A stretch of DNA of 64,000 nucleotides from Rufibacter immobilis. Lineage in GTDB: Bacteria; Bacteroidota; Bacteroidia; Cytophagales; Hymenobacteraceae. This document shows positions 26,542 to 34,621 of this stretch, one piece after another. The notes under the pieces were generated by a model. It saw only the letters and a list, made by a program, of their open reading frames with translations. It was not told where the DNA came from and made no database searches. The translations under genes and the position numbers were made by a program. Positions within the stretch are counted from its first letter, which is position 1. Each line of letters opens with the position of its first letter. Location: contig NZ_RJJE01000001.1 of the NCBI RefSeq assembly GCF_003721565.1, positions 1-64,000 of the forward strand, read 5' to 3'.

Positions 26542-26736
26542 ATGTTAGAGTACGTTAAACTGATTTTAGATAAAGTAAGCTTTGACTCAAACTTATTTGA
26601 GAAAGAACTGAGAAAAAGCCTGCGCATGTTGGTACGGAAGGAGTTAGTAACGCTGCGTGAGTGGTGCTACAAGCGCTTCTCCGGTTCATACAACAACATT
26701 CTAGACAAGGTCTTCGGGAACGTGATGGCCGCCTAA
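26542..26736 (+). CDS. Conserved-looking 64-residue cytosolic protein
   Basis: No function recognised. I start at the ATG at 26542 ([20 protein letters not shown]); the frame is open upstream but that part is low-quality. The product is helical and charged, with no signal or membrane segment: [26 protein letters not shown] is an amphipathic helix pair. From memory, similar short proteins beginning MLxYVKLIL are common in Cytophagales; this is unverified. Its last 36 bases overlap the 3' end of convergent queG. Confidence 0.6.
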   Translation: MLEYVKLILDKVSFDSNLFEKELRKSLRMLVRKELVTLREWCYKRFSGSYNNILDKVFGNVMAA

Positions 26737-27672
26737 GGCCGCTGGTTCCTCTGCCACAAACTGCAGGTTGCGGGTTAAGCCCGCGAAGCCTGTCCGTTTC
26801 ACGGCCGACTTTTTGAAAATATGCCCAAAAACTTCCTGAGTTAGCTCCAGCCAATCTGAAGAGGAAAGGTGGAGCAACTCCGGATGGGGCGCGAACGCCG
26901 GCTCCCGGTGCGGTTTGCTGAACCGGTTCCAGGGGCACACATCCTGGCAGATATCGCAGCCAAACACCCAGTTCCCAAACTTCCCCTCTACCTCCTGCGG
27001 AATCTGGTCTTTCAACTCAATGGTGAAGTAAGAAATACATTTACTGCCGTCTACCACGTAGGGCTCTGAAATAGCGTCTGTGGGACAGGCATCCATGCAT
27101 TTGGTGCAGGTGCCGCAGTAGTCTTTGATAGGTCCGTCCGGCTCCAGTTCCAGGTCCAGAATAAGCTCCGCGATGAAAAAGAAACTGCCCACCCCCGGCC
27201 TGATGAGGTTGCTGTTCTTGCCTACCCAGCCCAAGCCGCTTTTCTTGGCCCACACCTTGTCCATGACCGGCGCCGAGTCCACGAACACACGTCCACCCAC
27301 TTCGCCAATCTCCTCCTGAATGTACTGGAACAGCGTCTTGAGCTTGTCTTTGATCACGAAGTGGTAGTCCTGCCCATAAGCGTACTTAGAGATTTTGAAG
27401 GTATCCTCAGGCTGGGTTTCCTCCGGATAATAATTCAGCAGTAAACTCACCACTGACTTTGCCCCGTCTACCAGCAGCCGCGGGTCCAGGCGTTTGTCAA
27501 AGTGATTGGCCATGTAGTGCATCTGGCCGTGCATGTTCTGATTGAGCCAGTTCTCCAGCCGCGGGGCCTCCTCCTCCAGAAAATCGGCCTTGGATACCCC
27601 GCAGTACATAAACCCCAGCTCCTGGGCTTTCTGCTTGATGAGTTGTGTATGCTTTGGGGCGAGGTTGAACAT
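26701..27672 (-). CDS. queG: Epoxyqueuosine reductase
   Basis: Final step of queuosine tRNA modification, reducing epoxyqueuosine to queuosine with a cobalamin and two [4Fe-4S] clusters. The DUF1730 cobalamin region occupies about residues 1-170 ([39 protein letters not shown]). The first cluster motif is [16 protein letters not shown] and the second is [11 protein letters not shown]. The length of 323 residues is normal. The C-terminus ([16 protein letters not shown]) is divergent and overlaps the convergent small gene by 36 bases. Confidence 0.96.
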   Translation of the reverse strand: MFNLAPKHTQLIKQKAQELGFMYCGVSKADFLEEEAPRLENWLNQNMHGQMHYMANHFDKRLDPRLLVDGAKSVVSLLLNYYPEETQPEDTFKISKYAYGQDYHFVIKDKLKTLFQYIQEEIGEVGGRVFVDSAPVMDKVWAKKSGLGWVGKNSNLIRPGVGSFFFIAELILDLELEPDGPIKDYCGTCTKCMDACPTDAISEPYVVDGSKCISYFTIELKDQIPQEVEGKFGNWVFGCDICQDVCPWNRFSKPHREPAFAPHPELLHLSSSDWLELTQEVFGHIFKKSAVKRTGFAGLTRNLQFVAEEPAALGGHHVPEDLV

Positions 27673-27734
27673 GGGTTTGCGTGAGGCTGTAGCCAGAGAA
27701 CAAAATTGGGGGAAAAGAATTTCACATAAAGCAT

Positions 27735-27784
27735 TTTTTCCGTTTAGGGGCTGTTTTTCCCAAAAGAGCCCCTAAACGGAAAAA
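27735..27784. repeat. Dispersed palindrome, copy 14
   Basis: TTTTTCCGTTTAGGGGCT pairs with AGCCCCTAAACGGAAAAA. It lies upstream of queG and downstream of the ruvB repeat cluster. Confidence 0.92.
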
Positions 27785-27840
27785 CATGTGCAAAGCAGGA
27801 AGGAGTTTTGAGCTGGCTATCTGAATCTACTAATAAAGGA

Positions 27841-27980
27841 AACTGGCGCGAGACTTCCGTCTCGTGACAAAGGATGCTGCGAGTCTCCAGACTCGCCGGA
27901 AACCAAGAGCAAATTCTTAATCTCTGGAGTTTGGAGACTCCATCCATCCAGCGGCACGAGTCTGGAGACTCGCGCCAGTT
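27841..27980. repeat. Composite inverted-repeat element, about 140 bases
   Basis: The ends AACTGGCGCGAG and CTCGCGCCAGTT are perfect 12-base terminal inverted repeats. Inside are several short palindromes built on the theme GAGTCTCCAGACTC (around 27,880 and 27,957). The layout resembles a miniature element without a coding sequence, but there is no visible target-site duplication. Confidence 0.75.
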
Positions 27981-27994
27981 TTTAGAGAAACAAA

Positions 27995-28027
27995 AAACCT
28001 CACAGGTTTCTAAAACCTGTGAGGTTT
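27995..28027. repeat. Hairpin AAACCTCACAGGTTT / AAACCTGTGAGGTTT
   Basis: Fifteen-base arms pair around a three-base loop. From memory, similar short hairpins recur in many Bacteroidota genomes; only one copy is seen in this window. Confidence 0.85.
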
Positions 28028-28081
28028 ACTTCTATGACCTCGCAGTGTGCGCAGCTTCTGCAAATGCCTACCGCTTTTTAC

Positions 28082-28110
28082 CTGTTTTCAGAAAAACGGC
28101 TCCTAAACGC
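28082..28110. repeat. Dispersed palindrome, half copy 15
   Basis: Centre and right arm only (TGTTTTCAGAAAAACGGCTC, then CTAAACG), directly after the ruvB stop. Confidence 0.6.
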
Positions 28111-28112
28111 AA

Positions 28113-29156
28113 TTACTCGGCTTGGTCAAACAAGGTGCCGCTGCGCACGTGGTTAGGGGCAATTCTGCCTAAGTGGCGGTAGGCGGCTTCGGTGGCTTCG
28201 CGGCCGCGGCTGGTGCGCTTGATGTATCCCTCCTGAATCAGGAACGGTTCATAGACTTCTTCAATGGTTTCGGCCTCTTCGCCGCAGGCGGTGGCAATGG
28301 TGGAAAGACCAACCGGACCTCCTTTGAACTTGTCAATGATGGTGCTCAGGATACGTTTGTCCATCTCGTCCAGACCACTTTGGTCCACGTCCAGAGCATT
28401 GAGCGCAAACTTGGCAATTTCTACGGTAATGGTACCGTCGCCTTTAATCTGAGCGAAATCACGGGTACGGCGCAGCAGGTTGTTGGCAATACGAGGCGTT
28501 CCGCGGCTACGGCGGGCAATCTCAAAGGCGGCATCCTCATGGATGGGCGCCCCCAGAATCTCCGATGACCGCTGCACAATGGTAGTGAGCAGTTTGGAGT
28601 CATAGTACTCCAGCCGCGAGTTGATGCCAAAGCGGGCGCGCAACGGCGAGGTCAGCAAGCCAGACCGTGTGGTAGCCCCGATGAGCGTGAACGGATTGAG
28701 TGAAATCTGCACGGAGCGGGCATTAGGCCCAGAATCCAGCATGATGTCAATCTTGTAATCTTCCATGGCCGAGTACAGGTACTCCTCCACAATAGGGTTC
28801 AGCCGGTGGATCTCGTCAATGAACAGCACGTCGTTGCGCTCCAGATTGGTGAGCAGGCCCGCCAGGTCGCTGGGCTTGTCCAGCACCGGACCGGAGGTAA
28901 TCTTGATATTAGAACCCAGCGCATTGGCGATGATGTGGCTCAGCGTGGTTTTGCCCAGACCGGGAGGCCCGTGCAGCAGCACGTGGTCCAGCGCCTCGCC
29001 GCGCATAATGGCCGCGCCCACAAATACTTTCAGGTTCTCCACCACCTTCTCCTGCCCGGTGAAGTCACCGAAATCCAGCGGCCTGAGGGCACGGTCTATC
29101 TCACGCTCTGTGGGCGACAGATGGTCGGCGGAACCGTTTAAATAGTCTTCTCTCAT
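28113..29156 (-). CDS. ruvB: Holliday junction branch migration ATPase RuvB
   Basis: AAA+ motor that drives branch migration of Holliday junctions with RuvA. Walker A GPPGLGKT is at residues 63-70 and Walker [10 protein letters not shown] near 116-124. Sensor regions [18 protein letters not shown] and the C-terminal winged-helix DNA-binding domain ([21 protein letters not shown]) are intact. The 347-residue length is normal. No ruvA or ruvC is adjacent, which is common in this phylum. Confidence 0.98.
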   Translation of the reverse strand: MREDYLNGSADHLSPTEREIDRALRPLDFGDFTGQEKVVENLKVFVGAAIMRGEALDHVLLHGPPGLGKTTLSHIIANALGSNIKITSGPVLDKPSDLAGLLTNLERNDVLFIDEIHRLNPIVEEYLYSAMEDYKIDIMLDSGPNARSVQISLNPFTLIGATTRSGLLTSPLRARFGINSRLEYYDSKLLTTIVQRSSEILGAPIHEDAAFEIARRSRGTPRIANNLLRRTRDFAQIKGDGTITVEIAKFALNALDVDQSGLDEMDKRILSTIIDKFKGGPVGLSTIATACGEEAETIEEVYEPFLIQEGYIKRTSRGREATEAAYRHLGRIAPNHVRSGTLFDQAE

Positions 29157-29341
29157 GTGTAAACTCTCTTGGCGTGAAGCAAAGATTCAATCGTAAAGAT
29201 AACACATGCGGGGCTAAAAACGGTCCTTGAACAGCTGTAAAAAGCTCCCTTTTTGCTATTATTTTTACCAGCAGCCTCACAGATAACCAATTCTTTTAGC
29301 AATAACATACTAGGCGTATTTCTCGAAAATCGACATTAAAC

Positions 29342-29367
29342 AAAAAACAGTTACGTTTCCGCAACTG
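29342..29367 (-). terminator. Likely terminator of the 157-residue membrane protein gene
   Basis: On the minus strand CAGTTGCG pairs with CGTAACTG (one mismatch) and is followed by a run of six T's, about 60 bases past the stop. Confidence 0.6.
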
Positions 29368-29427
29368 CTTTTCTTGATATTGTTTGACTGTCTTTTAAGT
29401 AGAACTATGGCATACTTTATTCAGCCG

Positions 29428-29901
29428 TTAAAGCGCCTCCCAAGTAGGTTTTATTTTTTGCAGCTTCAACAGATACAGAATTAGAAGTATAGGCTCTAAT
29501 CTGAAGTTAAGCACGAACCCCTCGGACCTATCCACCAGCGGAAGTACAAACATAGCAACCCCACAAGCCACAAGACCAATAATGGCATCAATAATTCCTA
29601 GTCTGACGGCCCAATCTTTTTCGGTCCATAAGCCATAGGCAGTTACTCCTTTAAATAAGATCAGCAACGTTAGGGCAATACCTGTGGGCGAGATGGGGTT
29701 GGTGGTCTCAAAACCATATAAAGACATAGTAAAGCTTAGACCCATCAAGCCCATGACCACTCCTATAGGCACTACCGCCGCCATCAACATGAAAAGCCAG
29801 GTAAAGGTCTTTATCCACCAGGGCAACAGATCACGTCTTCTACTTTTTGTCTCCTGTAATGCTTCAAAAGGTGAGGAAACATGGGTTTGACTTTCTTCCA
29901 T
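29428..29901 (-). CDS. Hypothetical four-helix membrane protein
   Basis: Family not recognised. The 157 residues contain four hydrophobic segments: about 25-52 (WIKTFTWLFMLMAAVVPIGV), 70-92 (PTGIALTLLILFKGVTAYGL), 97-118 (AVRLGIIDAIIGLVACGVAM), and 132-146 (LEPILLILYLLKL). The N-terminal 20 residues are polar and basic (SRRRDLL). Its base composition is more AT-rich than the flanking ruvB and acyl-CoA dehydrogenase genes. It lies 17 bases downstream of the dehydrogenase stop on the same strand and may share its transcript. Confidence 0.75.
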   Translation of the reverse strand: MEESQTHVSSPFEALQETKSRRRDLLPWWIKTFTWLFMLMAAVVPIGVVMGLMGLSFTMSLYGFETTNPISPTGIALTLLILFKGVTAYGLWTEKDWAVRLGIIDAIIGLVACGVAMFVLPLVDRSEGFVLNFRLEPILLILYLLKLQKIKPTWEAL

Positions 29902-29918
29902 CTGATGATGACTGATCT

Positions 29919-31097
29919 CTATTTAAACGCCTGAATACCGGTAATATCTGCCCCGGTGATGAGCAGGTGAATATCATGGGTACCTTCATAAGTGATCACG
30001 CTCTCCAGGTTCATCATGTGGCGCATGATGGGGTACTCACCGGTGATGCCCATACCGCCGTGAATCTGACGGGCCTCGCGGGCCACGTGCAGGGCCATGT
30101 CTACGCTGTTGCGCTTGGCCATGGAAATCTGCTGGGTGGTGGCTTTGCCTTCGTTTTTGAGTACGCCTAAACGCCACACCATCAGTTGAGCCTTGGTAAT
30201 CTCAGTGACCATTTCGGCCAGTTTCTTCTGGATGAGCTGGAAACCGGCAATGGGCTTGTCAAACTGGATGCGCTGTTTGGCATAGTTCAGCGCGCTCTCA
30301 TAGCAGTCAATGGCTGCGCCGATGGCTCCCCATGCGATGCCGTAACGGGCCGAGTCCAGACAACCCAGCGGACCGCGCAGGCCGTCTACGTTAGGCAGCA
30401 GGTTTTCTTTGGGCACTTTCACGTTGTCAAAGACTAACTCGCCGGTGCAAGACGCGCGCAGGCTCCATTTGTTGTGTATCTCGGGGGTGGTGAAACCTTC
30501 CATGCCGCGCTCCACAATAAGCCCTTTGATGCGGCCTTGCTCGTTCTTGGCCCAGACCACGGCCACCTGGCACTCCGGCGAATTGGAGATCCAGAGTTTG
30601 GCGCCGTTGAGCAAATAATGGTCGCCCATGTCTTTGATGTTGGTGACCATACCGCCGGGATTAGACCCGAAATCTGGCTCCGTAAGCCCGAAGCAGCCCA
30701 GCCACTCGCCGCTGGCCAGTTTGGGCAGGTACTTCTTGCGCTGCTCCTCTGAGCCGTAGGCGTAAATGGGGTACATGACCAGAGAACCCTGCACCGAAGC
30801 CGTAGACCGCATACCAGAGTCGCCGCGCTCAATTTCCTGCATGATAATGCCGTAGCTGATGTAATCCAGGCCGCCGCCGCCGTACTCGGTGGGAATGGTT
30901 GGCCCGAAGGCTCCTACGTCGCCGAACTTGGGAACAATCTCAGACGGAAAGTGCGCGTCCTGCGCCCATTTCTCAATGTTGGGGGAAATCTCACGCTTCA
31001 CAAAGTCCCGCATGGTCTGCCTGATGAGCTTGTGCTCGTCGGTGAGAAGGTCATCTACGTTGAAATAATCTGGTGCGCCGGAGTTATCTACAGCCAT
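29919..31097 (-). CDS. Acyl-CoA dehydrogenase, glutaryl-CoA dehydrogenase type
   Basis: FAD-dependent oxidation of an acyl-CoA in the cytosol; the closest group appears to be glutaryl-CoA dehydrogenase, which also decarboxylates to crotonyl-CoA. I start at 31097 (MAVDNSGAPDYFNVDD, 392 residues). The frame extends to 31178, but a well-formed promoter at 31123-31153 lies inside that extension. Acyl-CoA dehydrogenase blocks are present: GCFGLTEPDFGSNPGGM, WISNSPECQVAVVWAKN and RQIHGGMGITGEYP. The catalytic base is expected to be the Glu of TYEGTHDIH, a glutaryl-CoA dehydrogenase form. Substrate by family resemblance only. Confidence 0.92.
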   Translation of the reverse strand: MAVDNSGAPDYFNVDDLLTDEHKLIRQTMRDFVKREISPNIEKWAQDAHFPSEIVPKFGDVGAFGPTIPTEYGGGGLDYISYGIIMQEIERGDSGMRSTASVQGSLVMYPIYAYGSEEQRKKYLPKLASGEWLGCFGLTEPDFGSNPGGMVTNIKDMGDHYLLNGAKLWISNSPECQVAVVWAKNEQGRIKGLIVERGMEGFTTPEIHNKWSLRASCTGELVFDNVKVPKENLLPNVDGLRGPLGCLDSARYGIAWGAIGAAIDCYESALNYAKQRIQFDKPIAGFQLIQKKLAEMVTEITKAQLMVWRLGVLKNEGKATTQQISMAKRNSVDMALHVAREARQIHGGMGITGEYPIMRHMMNLESVITYEGTHDIHLLITGADITGIQAFK

Positions 31098-31122
31098 AGT
31101 TTGTAGGTTAGATGTCTTTAGC

Positions 31123-31153
31123 CAAACATAACAAGAAACCCGGCATGCGCCAA
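31123..31153 (-). promoter_or_regulatory. Promoter of the acyl-CoA dehydrogenase gene
   Basis: The minus strand has TTG (31151-31153), 20 bases of spacing, then TATGTTTG (31123-31130), a good match to the Bacteroidota -33/-7 pair. It fixes the start codon downstream, at 31097. Confidence 0.65.
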
Positions 31154-31192
31154 GCACATCTCCCAAAACCTTATGCATTCCCAGCGGCCATT

Positions 31193-31236
31193 TTTCTATT
31201 TTGGCGTCGTTTTAGGAAAAAGAGCCCCTAAACGGC
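31193..31236. repeat. Dispersed palindrome, copy 16 (left arm degraded)
   Basis: The right arm GAAAAAGAGCCCCTAAACGG is intact; the left arm has decayed to GCGGCCATTTTTC with extra bases. Confidence 0.6.
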
Positions 31237-31424
31237 AGCCGTCACCGCCCATGCACTAATTAGCTTTATTTGCGATCTGCCGACTTGAGCTGTCTGTAAC
31301 CCACCCCTACCCCTCCCAGGAGGGGAATCATCTGCAACAGGAGCAGGGGAACTTCTCTTTGGGGAAAGGCAGGGTGGCCCAGCTCAGATGGTATAATTAA
31401 ACACTGCTATTTAAGTTACTTCCT

Positions 31425-31466
31425 GAAAAAACAGAAGCCAACAGCGTACAACTGTTGGCTTCTGTT
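31425..31466 (-). terminator. Terminator of the TonB-dependent receptor gene
   Basis: AACAGAAGCCAACAG and its perfect complement form a 15-base stem with a 7-base loop. On the minus strand a T-run follows. It begins 26 bases past the receptor stop. Confidence 0.85.
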
Positions 31467-31501
31467 TAGCGGCCGTTTTTCTCAAAAAAGCTTAAAAACG
31501 C
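31464..31501. repeat. Dispersed palindrome, copy 17 (imperfect, overlaps a stop codon)
   Basis: TGTTTAGCGGCCGTTTTTCTC faces CAAAAAAGCTTAAAAACGCA. The right arm includes the stop codon and last codons of the TonB receptor. Confidence 0.6.
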
Positions 31502-33933
31502 AGGCTGATTTGGGCCATATAATTGCGGGGTGCCTGCGGGAAGTAATAGTTGTAGTGGTAGCGGGTGTCATCACCTACGTAGTATTCAGAGAAAGTGAAG
31601 CCGTTGGCCTCGTATACTTCATTGAACACGTTGTTCACCAGCAAGCCTAATTCCACTTCCTTCATCCAGTTCACGGGTCTGAAGCGGTAAAACACCCTAA
31701 CATCGCCTACTTCATAGGGTTTAATGCGGCGCTCCTGGCTGGCCGTGTTGTCCAGGAACTGCTCACTCACTGTCTTGTACTGGAACTGGAACCGAAGACC
31801 ATTCACCGGCTGCACCTCTATTTGGTTAGACGTGACCACACTGGGCGAGTAAGAGATGGTGGTCTCCTGATAGGTAGTGCGCAGTTCTTCCACCGGATTG
31901 TAGTCCTCATCAAAGCGGTAAAGCGTCTCCCCGAAGTTCTCGATGCGGTTCCGGCTCAAAGATAGGTTGCTGGTGAAACGGGCCAATTGACCTAAGCCAA
32001 TGCCGGCCGACAGTTCCACCCCGGTTCTATAGCTGTCGGGGATATTCGTTCTCAGGGCGGTGCCTACGTCATTAACCTGCCCGGTAAGTACCAGTTGGTC
32101 TTTGTAATCCATGTAGAAGTAGGTGAGATCGGCGGTGAGGCGCAATGGCAGGCCGTTCCATTCGCCCAAAGGCTGATTTAACCGGTAACCGGCTTCATAA
32201 TCTACCATGCGCTCGGCTTTGGCCTGGTCGTTCAACGGGCGGTCGGTGAAGTCGGAGCGGGTGGGTTCGCGGTGCCCTACCGCCACTGATCCGTACAACT
32301 GATGCACCTCTGAGAGCGCCAGCGTTACCCCGGCCTTTGGGTTGAAGAACCCATAGTCGGCGCGGGTGGTCACATCACGCTGGTCATCGTCGGTGCCGTC
32401 CAGTCTGTAGTCCACGGTACGGTACTGCACATCCCCGAAGAAGCTCAACTTCTCCGTGGCCTGCCAGGTGGCTTTACCGTACACGTTGAAATCGGTTTTG
32501 CGGGCATCGCCGTCATAGTAACGGTGCCCCGGCCGAATAGTGGCTGCATATTGCGCCCAGATCACCTCCCCAAAATGCGCGCCGGTGTACCGGTTCCACC
32601 CTCCGCCCAGTACGGCCGAAAGTTTGCCCGCGCCACGGTACTGCAACGCGAACGTAGTTCCGTAGAAATGATTGTCCAGCCATTTCTGACGCACCAGATC
32701 CGTTTCCTCCACGGCAGTTCCTGCAATGGTTACAGGCGGAATAAGGTAATCTGAGAGATCCTCGCCCGCTTTATAATTCTCGTAGAACCCGAAACCGCGG
32801 GTGTAGTGCAGGGCCGCGCTCAGAGACAGCAGCGGGCTGAACTCGTGGCCGTAGTGCAATTGGTAGTGGTACTGCTGGTAATCATCTACCTCATTTCCGT
32901 AGGGAGTGTCATCGCCCATCTCAGTCCCCGCTGAGTTATAGCGGCGGTTGGTTTTCAGGGTCTCCTCGTCCACGCCGTTCCAGGCCTGGTAGGTTTTCTC
33001 ATGTCCCCCAAACACCACCGCTTTCAGGAAATTTTTGGTTCCATAGTATCCGCCAGACAGGTAGAAGGACTTTAAGTTGGAGCTGGCGCGGTCTACGTAC
33101 CCGTCTGAAGTGATGCGGGAAAGGCGTCCGTCAACGGCAAATTTGCCGCCCAACAGACCGGTGCCAAACTGCACGTTGTTTTTCCAGGTGTTGTAAGAGC
33201 CGTAGGCGTTGTCTGTGCGGGCATAGGCTTCGGGGCTGGCATCCTGGGTCTGCAGGTTCAGGCTCGCGCCGAAGGCACCCGGCCCATTGGAGGAAGTACC
33301 CACCCCGCGCTGGATCTGCACATCCTGCAAGGAGGAAGCAAAGTCTGGCATGTTCACGAAGAACACCCCGTGACTCTCGGCGTCATTCACCGGAATCCCG
33401 TTCACGGTGACATTGATGCGGGTGATGTCTGAGCCTCTTATGCGCATGTTGGTATAGCCTACCCCGGCCCCGGCATCTGAATTGGTCACTAATGAAGGCG
33501 TGTTTTCCAGCAGATACGGCAGGTCCTGCCCAAAATTGCGGCTCTCCAGTTCTTCCTTGCCCACGTTGGTGAACGCGGTCCCGGTTTTCTCATTGGCGCG
33601 GGTGGCGGTCACCAACACTTCTTTGGTAGCCACACTGGTGCGGGTAAGGGCAAAGTCTAAGGTTTGCGAGGCTTCCAAGGCAATGGTTTGCGTAGCATTG
33701 GCGTAGCCCAGGTAACTCACTTGCACGGTGTACTCGCCGGCAGATAGGTTAGGGAAAGTGAAACGGCCGGCGGCATCAGTGAGGGTGGCGCGGTTGCCCG
33801 CGGTAAGCGTAACGGTACTTCCGGTAAGCGGTGATTGAGTGGCGGCGTCTATGACACGGCCAGACAAAGTGATCTGTGCCATGGCATACCACGGCAGCAG
33901 GCAGCCCAGCAAGAGGGCCAGAACTTTTTTCAT
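31492..33933 (-). CDS. TonB-dependent receptor under TPP riboswitch control (probable thiamine compound uptake)
   Basis: Outer-membrane active transporter. I start at 33933 (MKKVLALLLGCLLPWYAMAQ), giving 813 residues with a clean signal peptide; the frame continues upstream into the riboswitch leader. After cleavage comes a CarboxypepD_reg-like domain (about 22-100, GRVIDAATQSPLTGSTVTL). Next is a plug with VTVNGIPVNDAESHGVFFVN and GVGTSSNGPGAFGASLNLQT, and then a 22-strand-type barrel ending in aromatic ISLRF. A TPP riboswitch and promoter precede it, so its substrate is probably thiamine, TPP or a precursor. The riboswitch is direct sequence evidence; the substrate is inference. Confidence 0.95.
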   Translation of the reverse strand: MKKVLALLLGCLLPWYAMAQITLSGRVIDAATQSPLTGSTVTLTAGNRATLTDAAGRFTFPNLSAGEYTVQVSYLGYANATQTIALEASQTLDFALTRTSVATKEVLVTATRANEKTGTAFTNVGKEELESRNFGQDLPYLLENTPSLVTNSDAGAGVGYTNMRIRGSDITRINVTVNGIPVNDAESHGVFFVNMPDFASSLQDVQIQRGVGTSSNGPGAFGASLNLQTQDASPEAYARTDNAYGSYNTWKNNVQFGTGLLGGKFAVDGRLSRITSDGYVDRASSNLKSFYLSGGYYGTKNFLKAVVFGGHEKTYQAWNGVDEETLKTNRRYNSAGTEMGDDTPYGNEVDDYQQYHYQLHYGHEFSPLLSLSAALHYTRGFGFYENYKAGEDLSDYLIPPVTIAGTAVEETDLVRQKWLDNHFYGTTFALQYRGAGKLSAVLGGGWNRYTGAHFGEVIWAQYAATIRPGHRYYDGDARKTDFNVYGKATWQATEKLSFFGDVQYRTVDYRLDGTDDDQRDVTTRADYGFFNPKAGVTLALSEVHQLYGSVAVGHREPTRSDFTDRPLNDQAKAERMVDYEAGYRLNQPLGEWNGLPLRLTADLTYFYMDYKDQLVLTGQVNDVGTALRTNIPDSYRTGVELSAGIGLGQLARFTSNLSLSRNRIENFGETLYRFDEDYNPVEELRTTYQETTISYSPSVVTSNQIEVQPVNGLRFQFQYKTVSEQFLDNTASQERRIKPYEVGDVRVFYRFRPVNWMKEVELGLLVNNVFNEVYEANGFTFSEYYVGDDTRYHYNYYFPQAPRNYMAQISLRF

Positions 33934-34012
33934 GTGAAAAAAAGACGAAAATGGTAAAACATACAGAAGCCACCCGGGGCCGGTGCTCCCACTCTGTTTT
34001 GTTTCCCTTGTT

Positions 34013-34087
34013 TTTCCCTTCGCCGGCATTACCCGGATCAGGTTCAATGGGTATGATCTCAGCCCGTTATCTTAAGGCACCCCTAAA
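34013..34087 (-). ncRNA. TPP (thi-box) riboswitch
   Basis: The minus strand contains the conserved TPP aptamer parts in order: AGGGGTGCC, GGGCTGAGA, ATACCCATTGAACCTGATC and GGGTAATGCCGGCGAAGGGA. The aptamer starts where transcription from the promoter at 34094-34124 should begin. About 80 bases separate it from the receptor start. A GC-rich hairpin within that spacer (near 33,965-33,990) could be part of the expression platform. Ligand-bound RNA is expected to lower receptor expression. Confidence 0.96.
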
Positions 34088-34093
34088 CTGAGG

Positions 34094-34124
34094 CAAAGCT
34101 ACACCCCCCAATGTTCTTAACCAA
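34094..34124 (-). promoter_or_regulatory. Promoter of the TPP riboswitch/TonB receptor unit
   Basis: The minus strand shows TTG (34122-34124), a 20-base spacer and TAGCTTTG (34094-34101), about 7 bases ahead of the riboswitch. Confidence 0.7.
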
Positions 34125-34252
34125 CCGGTTCTCAAGAACCTGCTTATTTTTTTCAGAATAGGGCTAACATCGAAAGGCTGCTATACGTTGAACAAGAAGA
34201 GACGCCCGCGTGGCTGTGGATGTGATGTGAGACTTCTAATGCATCTGTTCTT

Positions 34253-34480
34253 ATGATGATTGTATACGCTTTGGCCATGTTTGCCTTGATCGCTTTTCTA
34301 GCGCTGGCCCCGCGGAAAAAACTAAGTGTGCCCCCGCATGACGACAATGACGACGACGGCGGCGAGCCACTGAACGATGGTTTGCCCGACCTTGACCTCC
34401 CACCAGGCATTTGCCTGCCCATTAATGACTGGGAACCTGACTACAGCTCGCCACGGGTAAAGACTACTCCCCTGGTCTAG
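34253..34480 (+). CDS. Small acidic membrane-anchored protein
   Basis: No family recognised. The 75 residues consist of one N-terminal membrane helix (about 3-19, VYALAMFALIAFLALAP) and a basic stop-transfer (RKK). The acidic, Pro-rich tail (HDDNDDDGGEPLNDGLPDLD) could bind cations. ATGs at 34253 and 34256 are both possible. The strong terminator 17 bases after the stop supports a real transcription unit. Divergent from the riboswitch-controlled receptor. Confidence 0.6.
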   Translation: MMIVYALAMFALIAFLALAPRKKLSVPPHDDNDDDGGEPLNDGLPDLDLPPGICLPINDWEPDYSSPRVKTTPLV

Positions 34481-34496
34481 TAGCTCCCATTTCCGT

Positions 34497-34546
34497 AAAC
34501 AAGAAGCCCGGAAAGCAGCACCACGCTGTTTCCGGGCTTCTTGTTT
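34497..34546. terminator. Terminator after the small acidic protein gene
   Basis: AAACAAGAAGCCCGGAAA pairs with TTTCCGGGCTTCTTGTTT and the loop-proximal GCAGC/GCTG extends it. Confidence 0.85.
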
Positions 34547-34563
34547 AGAAACTATACAGGCAT

Positions 34564-34598
34564 AAAAAAACAGGTTGATGTTTGGCACCAACCTGTTT
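34564..34598 (-). terminator. Terminator of the YceI-family gene
   Basis: On the minus strand AACAGGTTG pairs with CAACCTGTT and a run of T's follows, 24 bases past the stop. Confidence 0.8.
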
Positions 34599-34621
34599 CT
34601 GCAGGAGCGTTTATCCTGAAA

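Larger units (their letters stand above)
27673..28112. other. Repeat-rich intergenic region
   Basis: This 440-base gap between ruvB and queG (both minus) contains no gene. It holds palindrome copy 14, a 140-base composite inverted-repeat element, a separate 33-base hairpin and half palindrome copy 15, listed individually. Confidence 0.85.
31098..31491. other. Intergenic region upstream of the dehydrogenase
   Basis: This 394-base gap holds the dehydrogenase promoter, degraded palindrome copy 16, a C-run/G-run hairpin (CCCCTCCCAGGAGGGG near 31,310), and the TonB receptor gene's terminator. No gene is seen. Confidence 0.7.
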
